Below the pieces are notes generated by a model. That model was given only the letters and a program-made list of their open reading frames with translations. It had not been told where the DNA came from and ran no database searches. From assembly GCA_030526485.1 (NCBI GenBank), contig JAUNCS010000022.1:1-32342 (forward strand): DNA of 32,342 nucleotides, read 5' to 3'. This DNA is from Erysipelotrichaceae bacterium (lineage in GTDB: Bacteria > Bacillota_I > Bacilli_A > Erysipelotrichales > Erysipelotrichaceae). This document shows, in pieces, positions 7,451-16,365 of this stretch; the stretch's first letter is position 1, and every line of letters starts with the position of its first letter. The translations under genes were made by a program, and so were the position numbers.

Positions 7451-7462
7451 GGAGGGGAGAAC

Positions 7463-8524
7463 ATGTTTAAGAAAATTTTCGACAAAAAACATCGTGGCCG
7501 TACCTTCTCATATCTGATGGTACTTGTTGCCTATGTTGTTATTGAAATAATGTTATCAACCAAGTCAATGTCTTCTTTAATGAAGAACTTGCTTGTTCCT
7601 TGTTGCTGTTATATTGTTACAGCTTTAGCTTTAAACCTTTGTGTAGGCTTATCTGGTGAATTATCACTTGGTCATGCCGGTTTTATGTCTATTGGTGCTT
7701 ATACTGGTATCTGCTTCTCTGGTTTCTTTGAAAGCAGCATTACAAATCCAATCGTAAGACTAATACTTGCTATGATGATTGCCGCTGCTGTTACAGCTTT
7801 ATTTGGTTTCCTTATTGGTATTCCAGTATTAAAACTATCAGGTGACTATCTGGCTATCGTTACTTTGGCTTTCTGTCAGATCATCGCTTCACTTATCAAT
7901 AACTGCTACCTTGGTTTTGATTCTAATGGTATTCAGTTCTCATTTATTACAAATAATGTAAATATCGAAGCCACTGGTAAGATGCTTCTATCAGGTCCAA
8001 TTGGTGCTTCAGGTACTACACGTATTTCAACATTTACAGTTGGTGTTGTATTAATTGTTATTACTTTGATCGTTATTTATAACCTAATGTATTCAAAGAA
8101 TGGCCGTGCTATTATGGCTTGTCGTGATAACTCAATTGCTGCTTTATCAGTAGGTGTATCAGTTACCAAGACTAAGATGCTGGCCTTTGTAATTTCAGCT
8201 GCTATTGCTGGTGCTGCTGGTGCTCTATATGGCTTAAACTTCTCAACTTTAGCTCCAGCTAAGTTTAACTTCAACCAGTCAATCCTGATTCTTGTTTACG
8301 TAGTATTGGGTGGCTTAGGTAATATTAATGGTACTATTATCGCTGCATCATTACTGTACATCCTGCCTGAAAAACTAAGAGGTTTACAGGATTACCGTAT
8401 GATTATTTACTCATTAGTATTAATTGCAATTATGCTAATCTCTAATAATCAGAAGTTTAAGGTCTTTGTTGAAAAGAATACTAAATTGTTTAAAAACAAA
8501 TTTACTAAGAAGGAGGCTAAATAG
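7463..8524 (+). CDS. livM: Branched-chain amino acid ABC transporter permease LivM
   Basis: The second pore subunit, pairing with LivH. The 353-residue product has about ten hydrophobic segments. Family landmarks are ALNLCVGLSGELSLGHAGFM near residue 60, LKLSGDYLAIVTLAF in the middle, the ATPase-contact loop NGRAIMACRDNSIAALSVGV, and VVLGGLGNINGTIIAA near the end. The ribosome site is AAGGAGGGGAG, 12 bases after livH. The Lys-rich tail carries AAGGAGG at 8510-8516, which serves livG three bases after the stop. Confidence 0.96.
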   Translation: MFKKIFDKKHRGRTFSYLMVLVAYVVIEIMLSTKSMSSLMKNLLVPCCCYIVTALALNLCVGLSGELSLGHAGFMSIGAYTGICFSGFFESSITNPIVRLILAMMIAAAVTALFGFLIGIPVLKLSGDYLAIVTLAFCQIIASLINNCYLGFDSNGIQFSFITNNVNIEATGKMLLSGPIGASGTTRISTFTVGVVLIVITLIVIYNLMYSKNGRAIMACRDNSIAALSVGVSVTKTKMLAFVISAAIAGAAGALYGLNFSTLAPAKFNFNQSILILVYVVLGGLGNINGTIIAASLLYILPEKLRGLQDYRMIIYSLVLIAIMLISNNQKFKVFVEKNTKLFKNKFTKKEAK

Positions 8525-8526
8525 TT

Positions 8527-9303
8527 ATGTCAAATACAAATAACACTCCAATATTAGAAGTTAAGGATCTGGGTATTGATTTCGGCGGTCTTACTGCTGT
8601 AAACAATTTCAATATCACAATCAATAAAAATGATATTTATGGCTTAATCGGTCCAAATGGTGCTGGTAAGACTACTGTCTTCAATATGCTTACCAAGGTT
8701 TATACACCAACTCGTGGCACTATCATCTTTAATGGTCAGGATACCAAGGGTATGGATGCGATTGCCGTTAATAAACTGGGTGCTGCCAGAACTTTCCAGA
8801 ACATTCGTCTATTCAATGAATTAACTGTTGAAGACAATGTAAAGATTGGCATGCACAACGAACTGACTTATAGTACTTTAGAAGGTATTTTAAGAACTCC
8901 TAAATACTATAAGCAGGAAAAGGCTGCTCATGAAAAGGCTATTGAATTATTAAAGATTTTTAATCTTGATGAATTCGCTGATGTACAGGCTAAGTCATTA
9001 CCTTATGGTGCTCAAAGAAGACTGGAAATTGCCCGTGCTTTAGCAACTAATCCAGTATTACTGTTACTTGATGAACCAGCTGCTGGTATGAACCCAACTG
9101 AAACTGAAGAATTAATGAATACTATTCGTTTTGTAAGAGACAAGTTTAATATCGCAATTCTTTTAATTGAACACGATATGAAACTGGTTATGGGTGTATG
9201 TGAAAAGATTACTGTTTTAAACTTTGGTCAGGTATTAATGACAGGTACTCCTAGTGAAGTACAGTCTAATCCAGAAGTTATTAAGGCTTATATAGGAGAT
9301 TAA
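8527..9303 (+). CDS. livG: Branched-chain amino acid ABC transporter ATP-binding protein LivG
   Basis: A cytoplasmic ATPase that drives import together with LivF. Walker A is GPNGAGKTT (near residue 42). The signature motif has the LivG-type form LPYGAQRRLEIARAL rather than LSGGQ, and Walker B is VLLLLDEPAAGMNP with the switch His in LLIEHDM. The C-terminal BCA_ABC_TP extension ends in the usual VQSNPEVIKAYIGD. The 258 residues match the family. It starts three bases after livM and ends two bases before livF, so the subunits are tightly coupled. Confidence 0.96.
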   Translation: MSNTNNTPILEVKDLGIDFGGLTAVNNFNITINKNDIYGLIGPNGAGKTTVFNMLTKVYTPTRGTIIFNGQDTKGMDAIAVNKLGAARTFQNIRLFNELTVEDNVKIGMHNELTYSTLEGILRTPKYYKQEKAAHEKAIELLKIFNLDEFADVQAKSLPYGAQRRLEIARALATNPVLLLLDEPAAGMNPTETEELMNTIRFVRDKFNIAILLIEHDMKLVMGVCEKITVLNFGQVLMTGTPSEVQSNPEVIKAYIGD

Positions 9304-9305
9304 TT

Positions 9306-10010
9306 ATGCTAGAAGTTAAGGATTTAAATGTCAGCTATGGCATGATTGATGCTGTTAAGGGTATCAACTTTAAAATTGAAGATGGCCAGGTTGTAGCGTT
9401 AATCGGTGCCAATGGTGCCGGTAAGACTACTACCATGCATACAATTTCTGGCTTATTAAAGGCTAAGTCAGGATCTATTACGCTGGATGGTAAAGATATC
9501 ACTAAGGTTCCAGGTAACAAGATTGTTTCTATGGGCCTGGTACAGGTACCAGAAGGTCGTCGTGTCTTTACTCAAATGACTGTTGAAGAAAATTTAAAAC
9601 TTGGTGCTTACTTAAGAAAAGACAAGGAACAGATTGAAAAAGACTTTAAACATGTCTATGAACTATTCCCACGTCTGGAAGAAAGAAAGTCTCAGCTTGC
9701 TGGTACTTTATCTGGTGGTGAGCAGCAGATGCTGGCTATGGGAAGAGCCTTAATGTCTTCACCTAAGGTCTTGCTTCTTGATGAACCTTCAATGGGTTTA
9801 TCACCATTACTTGTTAAGGAAATTTTCTCAATCATTAAGGAAATCAATAAATCAGGTACAACAGTATTTGTAGTAGAACAGAATGCGAAGATGGCTTTGG
9901 AAATTGCTGATTACGCATATGTTATGGAAACTGGTAAAATAGTATTAGAAGGAACAGGTAAGGAACTTGCTGCTTCAGAAGCTGTACAGAAAGCATATCT
10001 TGGAGGTTAA
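9306..10010 (+). CDS. livF: Branched-chain amino acid ABC transporter ATP-binding protein LivF
   Basis: The second ATPase of the LIV importer. It shows Walker A GANGAGKTT, the canonical signature LSGGEQQMLAMGRAL, Walker B VLLLDEPSMGLSP and the switch His replaced by Gln in VVEQNAKMA, which is normal for LivF. The stretch VQVPEGRRVFTQMTVEENL is diagnostic for LivF. The length of 234 residues is typical. It follows livG by two bases. Its last codons carry GGAGG (10003-10007), the ribosome site for the CBS-ACT gene. Confidence 0.96.
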   Translation: MLEVKDLNVSYGMIDAVKGINFKIEDGQVVALIGANGAGKTTTMHTISGLLKAKSGSITLDGKDITKVPGNKIVSMGLVQVPEGRRVFTQMTVEENLKLGAYLRKDKEQIEKDFKHVYELFPRLEERKSQLAGTLSGGEQQMLAMGRALMSSPKVLLLDEPSMGLSPLLVKEIFSIIKEINKSGTTVFVVEQNAKMALEIADYAYVMETGKIVLEGTGKELAASEAVQKAYLGG

Positions 10011-10013
10011 AGT

Positions 10014-10658
10014 ATGTACGTTAAAGACTGGATGACAAAAAACCCAATTTGTCTGCAAGAAACTGATTCAATTTTGGATGCTTATAATGTTTTAAAATCA
10101 AATGGCTTCCATCGTATTCCTATCTTAAAAGGGGCTAAGCTTGTTGGCTTAGTAACTGATGACACATTATCAGATTACTCGCCATCAAAGGCTACAACTT
10201 TATCAGTATTTGAAATCAATTCTTTACTACAGAAAACCAAGTGTAGTGAAGTTATGATTACTGAAGTTATTGATATTCAGGATACTGAACTGCTTGAAGA
10301 AGCTGCGGAAAAGATGAAGAGATACAATATCAACTGTCTGCCAGTTATGAGCGGTGACAAACTTGTTGGTATTATCACTTTAAAGGATATCTGTTCAGCC
10401 TTCGTTAATATGATGGACTACCATTCAAAGGGTTCAAGAATCGTTATCACTATTGATGATGATCATCCTGGTATTCTGTCTGATATCGCTCAGGTCTTAG
10501 CTGAAAAAGATATCAACATCTCAATGATGACTGTTTATCACTATGAAAAGATTACTATCTTAGTAAAGGTAGATAATGAAGATTCTGTAACAGTAGCTAA
10601 CTTATTAAGTTCAAAGGGCTATACTGTTGTAGATTATCGCACAATGCAAATTGATTAA
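10014..10658 (+). CDS. CBS-CBS-ACT domain protein (AcuB-like), last gene of the liv operon
   Basis: A cytoplasmic ligand-sensing protein of about 214 residues. Two CBS domains lie at roughly residues 5-55 (VKDWMTKNPICLQETDSI) and 75-130 (CSEVMITEVIDIQDTELL), forming a Bateman module that usually binds adenosine nucleotides. An ACT domain follows at about 140-210 (RIVITIDDDHPGILSDIAQVL), a fold that commonly binds amino acids. It begins four bases after livF and shares its transcript. No catalytic motif is seen, so a regulator of the transporter or of BCAA metabolism is the natural inference; the B. subtilis relative AcuB is linked to acetoin/butanediol use, so the domain set alone does not fix the role. 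The promoter for valS overlaps its 3' end. Confidence 0.85.
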   Translation: MYVKDWMTKNPICLQETDSILDAYNVLKSNGFHRIPILKGAKLVGLVTDDTLSDYSPSKATTLSVFEINSLLQKTKCSEVMITEVIDIQDTELLEEAAEKMKRYNINCLPVMSGDKLVGIITLKDICSAFVNMMDYHSKGSRIVITIDDDHPGILSDIAQVLAEKDINISMMTVYHYEKITILVKVDNEDSVTVANLLSSKGYTVVDYRTMQID

Positions 10659-10679
10659 TTTTGCTGGCTGTAATAGAAT
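10651..10679 (+). promoter_or_regulatory. Promoter of the valS T-box transcript
   Basis: TTGATT at 10651-10656, a 17-base spacer and TAGAAT at 10674-10679. The -35 box lies in the last codons of the CBS-ACT gene. Transcription would start near 10686, at the first base-paired part of the T-box. Confidence 0.65.
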
Positions 10680-10684
10680 AGATT

Positions 10685-10884
10685 AGACGAAGAAAAGAAG
10701 GAAGTAATTATCCTGTGACATAAAGAGATATCCTGGGGCTGAGAAGGATACGAAAGGGTAGTGAAAAGTAGTCTTGGAGTTTATCGGCTGAGCTTAGTAA
10801 GCTGATACGTTACTCGCGTTAAGAGATTAAGTAAAAAATAAGGTGGTACCGCGTAATCACGCCCTTGTGCCACCTTTTTATTTT
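10685..10884 (+). promoter_or_regulatory. T-box riboswitch of valS
   Basis: A tRNA-sensing leader. The T-box core GGTGGTACCGCG is at 10842-10853, preceded by the stem III segment CTCGCGTTAAGAG that is also present in the thrS leader. The terminator pairs 10840-10849 with 10867-10876 and ends in TTTTTATTTT. Stem I closes with AGAC (10685-10688) against GTCT (10771-10774). The codon just before the 3' arm is GTA (10768-10770), a Val codon, so it is the likely specifier, although the lower stem is short. Uncharged tRNA-Val would stabilise the antiterminator and switch valS on. Confidence 0.93.
10840..10884 (+). terminator. Conditional terminator of the valS T-box
   Basis: Stem AAGGTGGTAC / GTGCCACCTT (one wobble) with an inner GCG/CGC stem, then TTTTTATTTT. 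The left arm contains the T-box bases that bind the tRNA acceptor end in the alternative fold. Confidence 0.9.
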
Positions 10885-10900
10885 GTAAAGGAGAGAAAAA

Positions 10901-13480
10901 ATGTTAGATACAAAGTATGATGCTGGCAAAGTTGAAGCTGGCAAATATGATGAATGGTTAGCTAAAAAATATTTTGAATGTGGCAAAGATGTAGCTAAGG
11001 TTCCATACACTATCGTAATTCCACCACCAAATGTAACTGGTAAATTACACTTAGGTCACGCTATGGATAATACTCTGCAGGATCTTATTTCTAGATATAA
11101 GAGACTTAGAGGCTATGACGTACTATGGGTTCCTGGTATGGACCACGCTGGTATTGCGACTCAGGCTAAAGTTGATGCCCGTTTAAAAGATGAAGGTATT
11201 TCTAGATACGATATTGGTCGTGAAAAGTTCTTGGAAAGAGCTTGGGAATGGAAGTCTGAATACTCTGATTTTATCCGTGCTCAATGGGCTAAGATGGGTA
11301 TTTCTGTAGACTATCGCAAGGAAAGATTCACACTTGATGAAGGTCTATCAAATGCAGTAAAAGAAGTTTTCGTTAGATACTATAAGGAAGGTCTAATCTA
11401 CCAGGGCCAAAGAGTTATTAACTGGGACCCTCAGGCTAAGACTGCTTTAAGTAATATCGAAGTAGTTCATAAGGATGTTGAAGGCAAGATGTATTACTTC
11501 AACTACAAGCTTGTTGATAGCGATGAAACATTTACTGTTGCGACAACTCGTCCAGAAACAATGTTTGGTGATGTTTGTGTTGTTGTTAACCCTAAGGATG
11601 AAAATACAAACTACCTGATTGGCAAGAAATGCATTAACCCAGCTAATGGTGATGTATTACCAATTATTGGTGATGAATATATCGAAATCGGTTTTGGTAC
11701 AGGCATCATGAAGTGTACTCCTGCCCATGACCCTAATGACTATCAGATCGCTTTAAGACACAAACTTGATATGCCTATCTGTATGTATGAAGATGGCACT
11801 ATGAATGAACTTTGTGGTGTATATAAGGGTCTAGACCGTTATGAATGCCGTGAAAAGCTGGTTGAAAAGATTAAAAATGATGGCAATCTTGTAAAGATTG
11901 AAACTATTCAGCATTCAGTAGGTTTCTCTGAAAGAACTGATGTAATGGTTGAGCCATATCTTTCTAAGCAGTGGTTTGTTAAGATGAAGCCTTTAGCTGA
12001 AGCAGTGTTAAAGGATCAGGAAAACGAAGATACTAAGATCAACTTCTATCCTAAGCGTTTTGAAAAGACATTCAATTCTTGGCTTGAATCAATTGAAGAC
12101 TGGTGTATCTCAAGACAATTATGGTGGGGTCACAGAATTCCGGTTTACTATCACAATGAAACTGGTGAAATCTATTGTGAAGTAGATCCACCTAAGGATA
12201 TTGAAAACTGGCATCAGGATGAAGATGTACTTGATACCTGGTTCTCAAGTGCTTTATGGCCTTTCTCAACATTAGGCTGGCCTGATAACACTGAAGACTT
12301 ACAGCGTTACTTCCCAACTTCTTGTATGGTAACTGGTTATGACATCATCTTCTTCTGGGTAGCAAGAATGGCTATTTCTAGTAAGCACTTCTTAGGCAAG
12401 TATCCATTTAAGGACTGTCTAATCCATGGCCTTATCAGAGATGAAAAGGGTAGAAAGATGTCTAAGTCACTTGGCAATGGTATTGACCCAATTGAATTAA
12501 TCGACAAGTATGGCTGCGATTCAATGAGATTGTTACTTTCTACTAACTCTACTCCAGGTCTGGATATGAACTTCTCAACTGAGAAGATGGAAGCTGGCTG
12601 GAACTTCATCAATAAGTTATGGAATGCTTCTAGATTCGTATTATTAAACAAACCTGAGGGTTATGAATATAGTGAACCAAAGCTTGAAAGTGAAACAGAT
12701 CACTGGATTATTTCTAAGTTAAACTACATTATCAAGCAGACTACTTATAACTTAGACCGTTATGAATTTGCGATTGCTGGTAATGAATTAATTGACTTTG
12801 TCTGGAATGACTTCTGTTCATCATATATTGAATTCACTAAGTCTACTTTAATGGGTGAAGATTTAGAAGCTAAGAAGAAGACTCTTGATACATTAATCTA
12901 TGTATTAACTGCTATCTTAAAGCTTCTTGCTCCATTTATTCCATTTGTTACTGAAGAAATCTATCAGGCTATCTATGGCAAGGAAGTAAGTATCAATACT
13001 GAAAGCTGGCCAGAAGAATTAGCATGTGATGAAAACAAGGCTAATGAGATTGAAACGCTTCTGGAAATCATCAAGATTACAAGAGAAATCAGAACCGAAA
13101 ACAATGTTAAGCCTTCTAAGCCTTTAGAAGTAGTAATTGAGGGTTTCAGTGCTAATGAAAATGAAATCTCTATCTTAAATAAGATGTGTAAGCTTGAAGT
13201 AGTTGATTCAATTAGTGAAGAAACTATCGTTAGACCAATGTCTAATGGTAAGGTTTACTTCGTAATGTCTGAAGTTGTAAACAAGGAAGAAGAATTAGCT
13301 AAGATTGACAAGGAATTAAAGAGACTTGAAGGCGAAATCAAGAGAAGTGAAGGCATCCTTTCTAATGAAAAGTTCTTAGCTAAGGCTCCTGAAGCTAAGG
13401 TTAATGAGGAAAAGGAAAAATTAGCCAAGTATAAGGAATCTTATAAGACTCTGGAAGCTAAGAAAGCTGAACTTCAATAG
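10901..13480 (+). CDS. valS: Valyl-tRNA synthetase
   Basis: Class Ia synthetase charging tRNA-Val in the cytoplasm. The HIGH motif is in PPPNVTGKLHLGHA near residue 45, and KMSKS is in GRKMSKSLGN. Between them lies the CP1 editing domain (TTRPETMFGD and the GTGIMKCTPAHDPND region). An anticodon-binding helical domain follows, and the last 70 residues form the Lys/Glu-rich coiled coil typical of ValRS. The 859-residue length is normal. The ATG follows AAAGGAGAG. It is controlled by the T-box directly upstream. Its stop codon overlaps the -35 box of the thrS promoter. Confidence 0.98.
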   Translation: MLDTKYDAGKVEAGKYDEWLAKKYFECGKDVAKVPYTIVIPPPNVTGKLHLGHAMDNTLQDLISRYKRLRGYDVLWVPGMDHAGIATQAKVDARLKDEGISRYDIGREKFLERAWEWKSEYSDFIRAQWAKMGISVDYRKERFTLDEGLSNAVKEVFVRYYKEGLIYQGQRVINWDPQAKTALSNIEVVHKDVEGKMYYFNYKLVDSDETFTVATTRPETMFGDVCVVVNPKDENTNYLIGKKCINPANGDVLPIIGDEYIEIGFGTGIMKCTPAHDPNDYQIALRHKLDMPICMYEDGTMNELCGVYKGLDRYECREKLVEKIKNDGNLVKIETIQHSVGFSERTDVMVEPYLSKQWFVKMKPLAEAVLKDQENEDTKINFYPKRFEKTFNSWLESIEDWCISRQLWWGHRIPVYYHNETGEIYCEVDPPKDIENWHQDEDVLDTWFSSALWPFSTLGWPDNTEDLQRYFPTSCMVTGYDIIFFWVARMAISSKHFLGKYPFKDCLIHGLIRDEKGRKMSKSLGNGIDPIELIDKYGCDSMRLLLSTNSTPGLDMNFSTEKMEAGWNFINKLWNASRFVLLNKPEGYEYSEPKLESETDHWIISKLNYIIKQTTYNLDRYEFAIAGNELIDFVWNDFCSSYIEFTKSTLMGEDLEAKKKTLDTLIYVLTAILKLLAPFIPFVTEEIYQAIYGKEVSINTESWPEELACDENKANEIETLLEIIKITREIRTENNVKPSKPLEVVIEGFSANENEISILNKMCKLEVVDSISEETIVRPMSNGKVYFVMSEVVNKEEELAKIDKELKRLEGEIKRSEGILSNEKFLAKAPEAKVNEEKEKLAKYKESYKTLEAKKAELQ

Positions 13481-13506
13481 ACAAGCCAGATAAATAGATT
13501 TATAAT
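13478..13506 (+). promoter_or_regulatory. Promoter of the thrS T-box transcript
   Basis: TAGACA at 13478-13483, a 17-base spacer, and a perfect TATAAT at 13501-13506. The TAG of the -35 box is the valS stop codon. Transcription would start near 13513. Confidence 0.78.
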
Positions 13507-13512
13507 ATCTAA

Positions 13513-13703
13513 GTATCGTAAATGAGACGAGATTATTCTTATCACTTTTATAGAGAGGCTGTGGTTGGTGTAAACAGTTATACATAAGGATAGTTACTAC
13601 TCATTAGATCTTTTTAATCAAAGACGTAAAACTCGCGTTAAGAGTAAGAGTAAAAATTAAGGTGGTACCGCGTAATAACGCCCTTATACCACCTTTTTAT
13701 TTT
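13513..13703 (+). promoter_or_regulatory. T-box riboswitch of thrS
   Basis: The T-box core GGTGGTACCGCG is at 13661-13672, with the stem III segment CTCGCGTTAAGAG before it. The lower stem I pairs AATGAG (13521-13526) with CTCATT (13600-13605). The codon on the 3' side just before this helix is ACT (13596-13598), followed by A, which fits a Thr specifier and the conserved purine after it. The terminator pairs 13659-13667 with 13687-13695. Uncharged tRNA-Thr would turn on thrS and probably the downstream lipoprotein and permease genes. Confidence 0.95.
13659..13703 (+). terminator. Conditional terminator of the thrS T-box
   Basis: A perfect stem AAGGTGGTA / TACCACCTT followed by TTTTTATTTTG. 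It is mutually exclusive with the T-box antiterminator. Confidence 0.9.
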
Positions 13704-13714
13704 GTGGAGGAATT

Positions 13715-15472
13715 ATGATTAACATTAAAGAAAATGAAAGATTAAACACTCTTAATCACTCTTGTGCACACTTGCTTGCTCAGGCAGTATCTCATCTTTA
13801 TCCTAATGCCAAGTTCTGGGTAGGACCAGTTATTGAAGAAGGTTTCTACTATGATATCGACTTAGGTGATGAAGTTATCAAGGAAGAAGACTTAGCCAAG
13901 ATTGAAAAAGAAATGAAGAAGATTTCTAAAGATGGCAAGAGAATCGTTAGAAACGAAATCTCTAAGGCTGAAGCTTTAGAAAGATTTAAAGATGATCCAT
14001 ACAAGGTAGACTTAATCTCTAGAATGGATGAAGAAGAAACAACTATTTCAACATATACTCAGGGTGACTTTACTGATTTATGTCGTGGTCCACACGTTGA
14101 AACAGTTAAGGAATTAAAGAACTTCAAGTTAATCAAGCATTCTGGTGCATACTGGAAGAATGACGCTAAGAACAAGATGTTACAGCGTATTTATGGTGTA
14201 TGTTTCGATAATCCAGAAGATCTTGAAGACTACTTAAGAGAATTACAGGAAGCAAGAGAAAGAGATCACAGAAAGATTGGTAAAGATTTAGATATCTTTA
14301 TGACTTCTTCTTTAATCGGTGCTGGTATGCCTCTATGGCTTCCAAATGGTGCGGTTATCAGAAAGAATCTTGAAAACTACATCTACAAGAAAGAACGTTC
14401 ATTAGGCTATGACCACGTATATACACCATGCGTTGGTACTAAGCAGCTATATGTAACTTCAGGACACTGGGATCACTATCAGAAGAACATGTTCCCATTA
14501 ATGAAAGTTGATGAAGAAGAATTCGTTCTTCGTCCTATGAACTGTCCTCATCATATGGTTGTTTATAAGAACAAACTTCATTCTTACCGTGACTTACCTG
14601 TAAGAATTGGTGAATTTGCAACTGACTTCCGTTATGAAGCTTCTGGTGCGGTTAAGGGCCTTGAAAGAGTTAGATGCATGTGTCAGAATGACGCTCACTT
14701 ATTCGTAAGACCTGACCAGATTGGTGAAGAATTCAAGTCTGTAGTTAACTTAATCCTAGAAGTATATAAGGACTTTGGTATCAAGAACTACAAGTTCAGA
14801 CTTTCTTTAAGAGATCCTGAAGATAAGAAAAAATACTTTGATGATGATGAAATGTGGAATACTGCTGAAGCAAAGCTTAGAGAAGTATTAAATGAATTAG
14901 GCGTTGAATACTTTGAAGCTGTAGGCGAAGCTGCTTTCTATGGTCCTAAGCTGGACGTTGAAGTTAAGCCAGCTGTTGGTCCAGAAGTAACTCTTTCTAC
15001 TTGTCAGTTAGACTTCTTACTTCCTAGAAGATTTGAATTAAACTATGTTGATTCAGATGCTGAAAAGAAGACTCCAGTTGTAATCCATAGAGCAATCTTT
15101 GGTACATTTGATCGTTTCACTGCCTTCATCATTGAAGAAACTAAGGGTGCATTCCCTCTATGGTTAGCACCAACTCAGATGGTTATCGTACCAGTTAACT
15201 CTGAAATCCACTCTGACTACGCTTACCAGGTTAAGGAAGCTTTAGCTAAGGAAGGCTATAGAGTAGCTGTAGATGACCGTAATGAAAAGCTTGGTTACCG
15301 TATCAGAGAAGCTCAGCTAAAGAAGATTCCTGTCCAGATCGTTGTTGGTGATGGTGAAATCGCTGAGGGCGCTGTAAACATCAGAAGATTCGGTGTTCAG
15401 GGCAATACTACATTAAAGCTTGAAGAAGCAATCAAGGCTTTCAAGGAAGAAACAGATAAATTTACATGCTAA
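13715..15472 (+). CDS. thrS: Threonyl-tRNA synthetase without a TGS domain
   Basis: Class II synthetase charging tRNA-Thr. The editing domain has the HxxxH motif (HSCAH, residue 16 onward) and the Cys-His pair in DLCRGPHVE, so proofreading of Ser-tRNA-Thr looks intact. The catalytic core shows the Zn site Cys in MNCPHHM, motif 2 around [17 protein letters not shown], and [11 protein letters not shown] with the motif 3 region. The C-terminal anticodon-binding domain begins near [11 protein letters not shown]. At 585 residues it is about 55-60 shorter than the E. coli form: the usual N-terminal TGS domain is absent. The T-box terminator ends 11 bases before the ATG and GGAGG sits at 13706-13710, so there is no room for a missed upstream part. 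The 3' end overlaps the next gene by 7 bases. Confidence 0.97.
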   Translation: MINIKENERLNTLNHSCAHLLAQAVSHLYPNAKFWVGPVIEEGFYYDIDLGDEVIKEEDLAKIEKEMKKISKDGKRIVRNEISKAEALERFKDDPYKVDLISRMDEEETTISTYTQGDFTDLCRGPHVETVKELKNFKLIKHSGAYWKNDAKNKMLQRIYGVCFDNPEDLEDYLRELQEARERDHRKIGKDLDIFMTSSLIGAGMPLWLPNGAVIRKNLENYIYKKERSLGYDHVYTPCVGTKQLYVTSGHWDHYQKNMFPLMKVDEEEFVLRPMNCPHHMVVYKNKLHSYRDLPVRIGEFATDFRYEASGAVKGLERVRCMCQNDAHLFVRPDQIGEEFKSVVNLILEVYKDFGIKNYKFRLSLRDPEDKKKYFDDDEMWNTAEAKLREVLNELGVEYFEAVGEAAFYGPKLDVEVKPAVGPEVTLSTCQLDFLLPRRFELNYVDSDAEKKTPVVIHRAIFGTFDRFTAFIIEETKGAFPLWLAPTQMVIVPVNSEIHSDYAYQVKEALAKEGYRVAVDDRNEKLGYRIREAQLKKIPVQIVVGDGEIAEGAVNIRRFGVQGNTTLKLEEAIKAFKEETDKFTC

Positions 15473-16365
15473 AGAAAATACTTTGTATTTGTCTGGCATT
15501 ATTATTAACAGCTTGTAAACCAGTGGGTGATGTAATGACTAGCAGCAATGCCTATTCATTACTTTGCTCAACTGGTACACCAGCCATTTCTTTACTTTCA
15601 ATCATTAACAGTGAACACAGTATTGATATCAGTGAGGATATAAATGTTATTGGTGAGGCTTTTGATAAGGCTGATTATGACTTTGTCATTGCCCCAATTA
15701 ATCTAGGTGTAAACAAGTCTGTAAGCTCTGGCAATTACTTATTGTTGTCAGTAGTAAGCTATGGTACCTATAATCTTGTTTCTACAGATTCTACTCTTAA
15801 TAAGGGTAATGTTCTGGCTATGAACAAGAATGGTGTCATTAAAGATGTTCTTGAATATCTAAAGCAGACTGATTTAAGAAAATATGACTTTGAATGGTGC
15901 AATTCTATGTATGATATTGAATATAATTTTAATAATTCTGGTACAGTTGCTGCCGTTGTGGATGAAGTTTCTTATAACTATTTAAGCAGTGCTTTAGGTA
16001 GGGAACTATTCAAGATTGAAGATATTAATGTCGACTATGAATATCAGTCTCATTATGATCAGATTCCTGAATACGGTATGTTTGTAAGAAAAGAAATTGC
16101 GGAAAAAGATCAGGCTAATTTAGCTTCTTTTGCCAAGACTTTAAAGACAAATATTGCCTTATACAAAACAGATAAGACAACCTTTAATAAGGTTTTAAAT
16201 GATTCAGATATTTCTAAAATTGGCTTTGACAGCAGGGAACTTATCTCGGAATCATACAACTACTGTGGCTTAGACTTTGTCTATGCAGTTAATGATTATG
16301 ACAAGATTAGTTTTGTCTTATCACTAAGTGAAAGCACAGTACCGGAAACTATTATTGTTAAATAA
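15466..16365 (+). CDS. ABC transporter substrate-binding lipoprotein (NitT/TauT-like)
   Basis: A 299-residue lipoprotein: hydrophobic signal, lipobox LLTAC with Cys17, then a small two-lobed binding fold. The segment [18 protein letters not shown] followed by [10 protein letters not shown] resembles the ligand-site region of NMT1/SsuA-type binding proteins. The exact substrate cannot be read. The ATG lies inside the thrS stop (ATGCTAA) and has no strong ribosome site of its own, so translation is probably coupled to thrS. The permease gene begins at its last stop-codon base. No ATPase gene is linked. Being behind the thrS T-box suggests induction when Thr-tRNA is short, which makes an amino acid or related nutrient a reasonable but unproven ligand. 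Confidence 0.75.
   Translation: MLKKILCICLALLLTACKPVGDVMTSSNAYSLLCSTGTPAISLLSIINSEHSIDISEDINVIGEAFDKADYDFVIAPINLGVNKSVSSGNYLLLSVVSYGTYNLVSTDSTLNKGNVLAMNKNGVIKDVLEYLKQTDLRKYDFEWCNSMYDIEYNFNNSGTVAAVVDEVSYNYLSSALGRELFKIEDINVDYEYQSHYDQIPEYGMFVRKEIAEKDQANLASFAKTLKTNIALYKTDKTTFNKVLNDSDISKIGFDSRELISESYNYCGLDFVYAVNDYDKISFVLSLSESTVPETIIVK

Noticed and set aside
10819-11010. Minus-strand ORF over the valS T-box
   Set aside because: It crosses the T-box terminator and the valS start and has no family features; it is chance.
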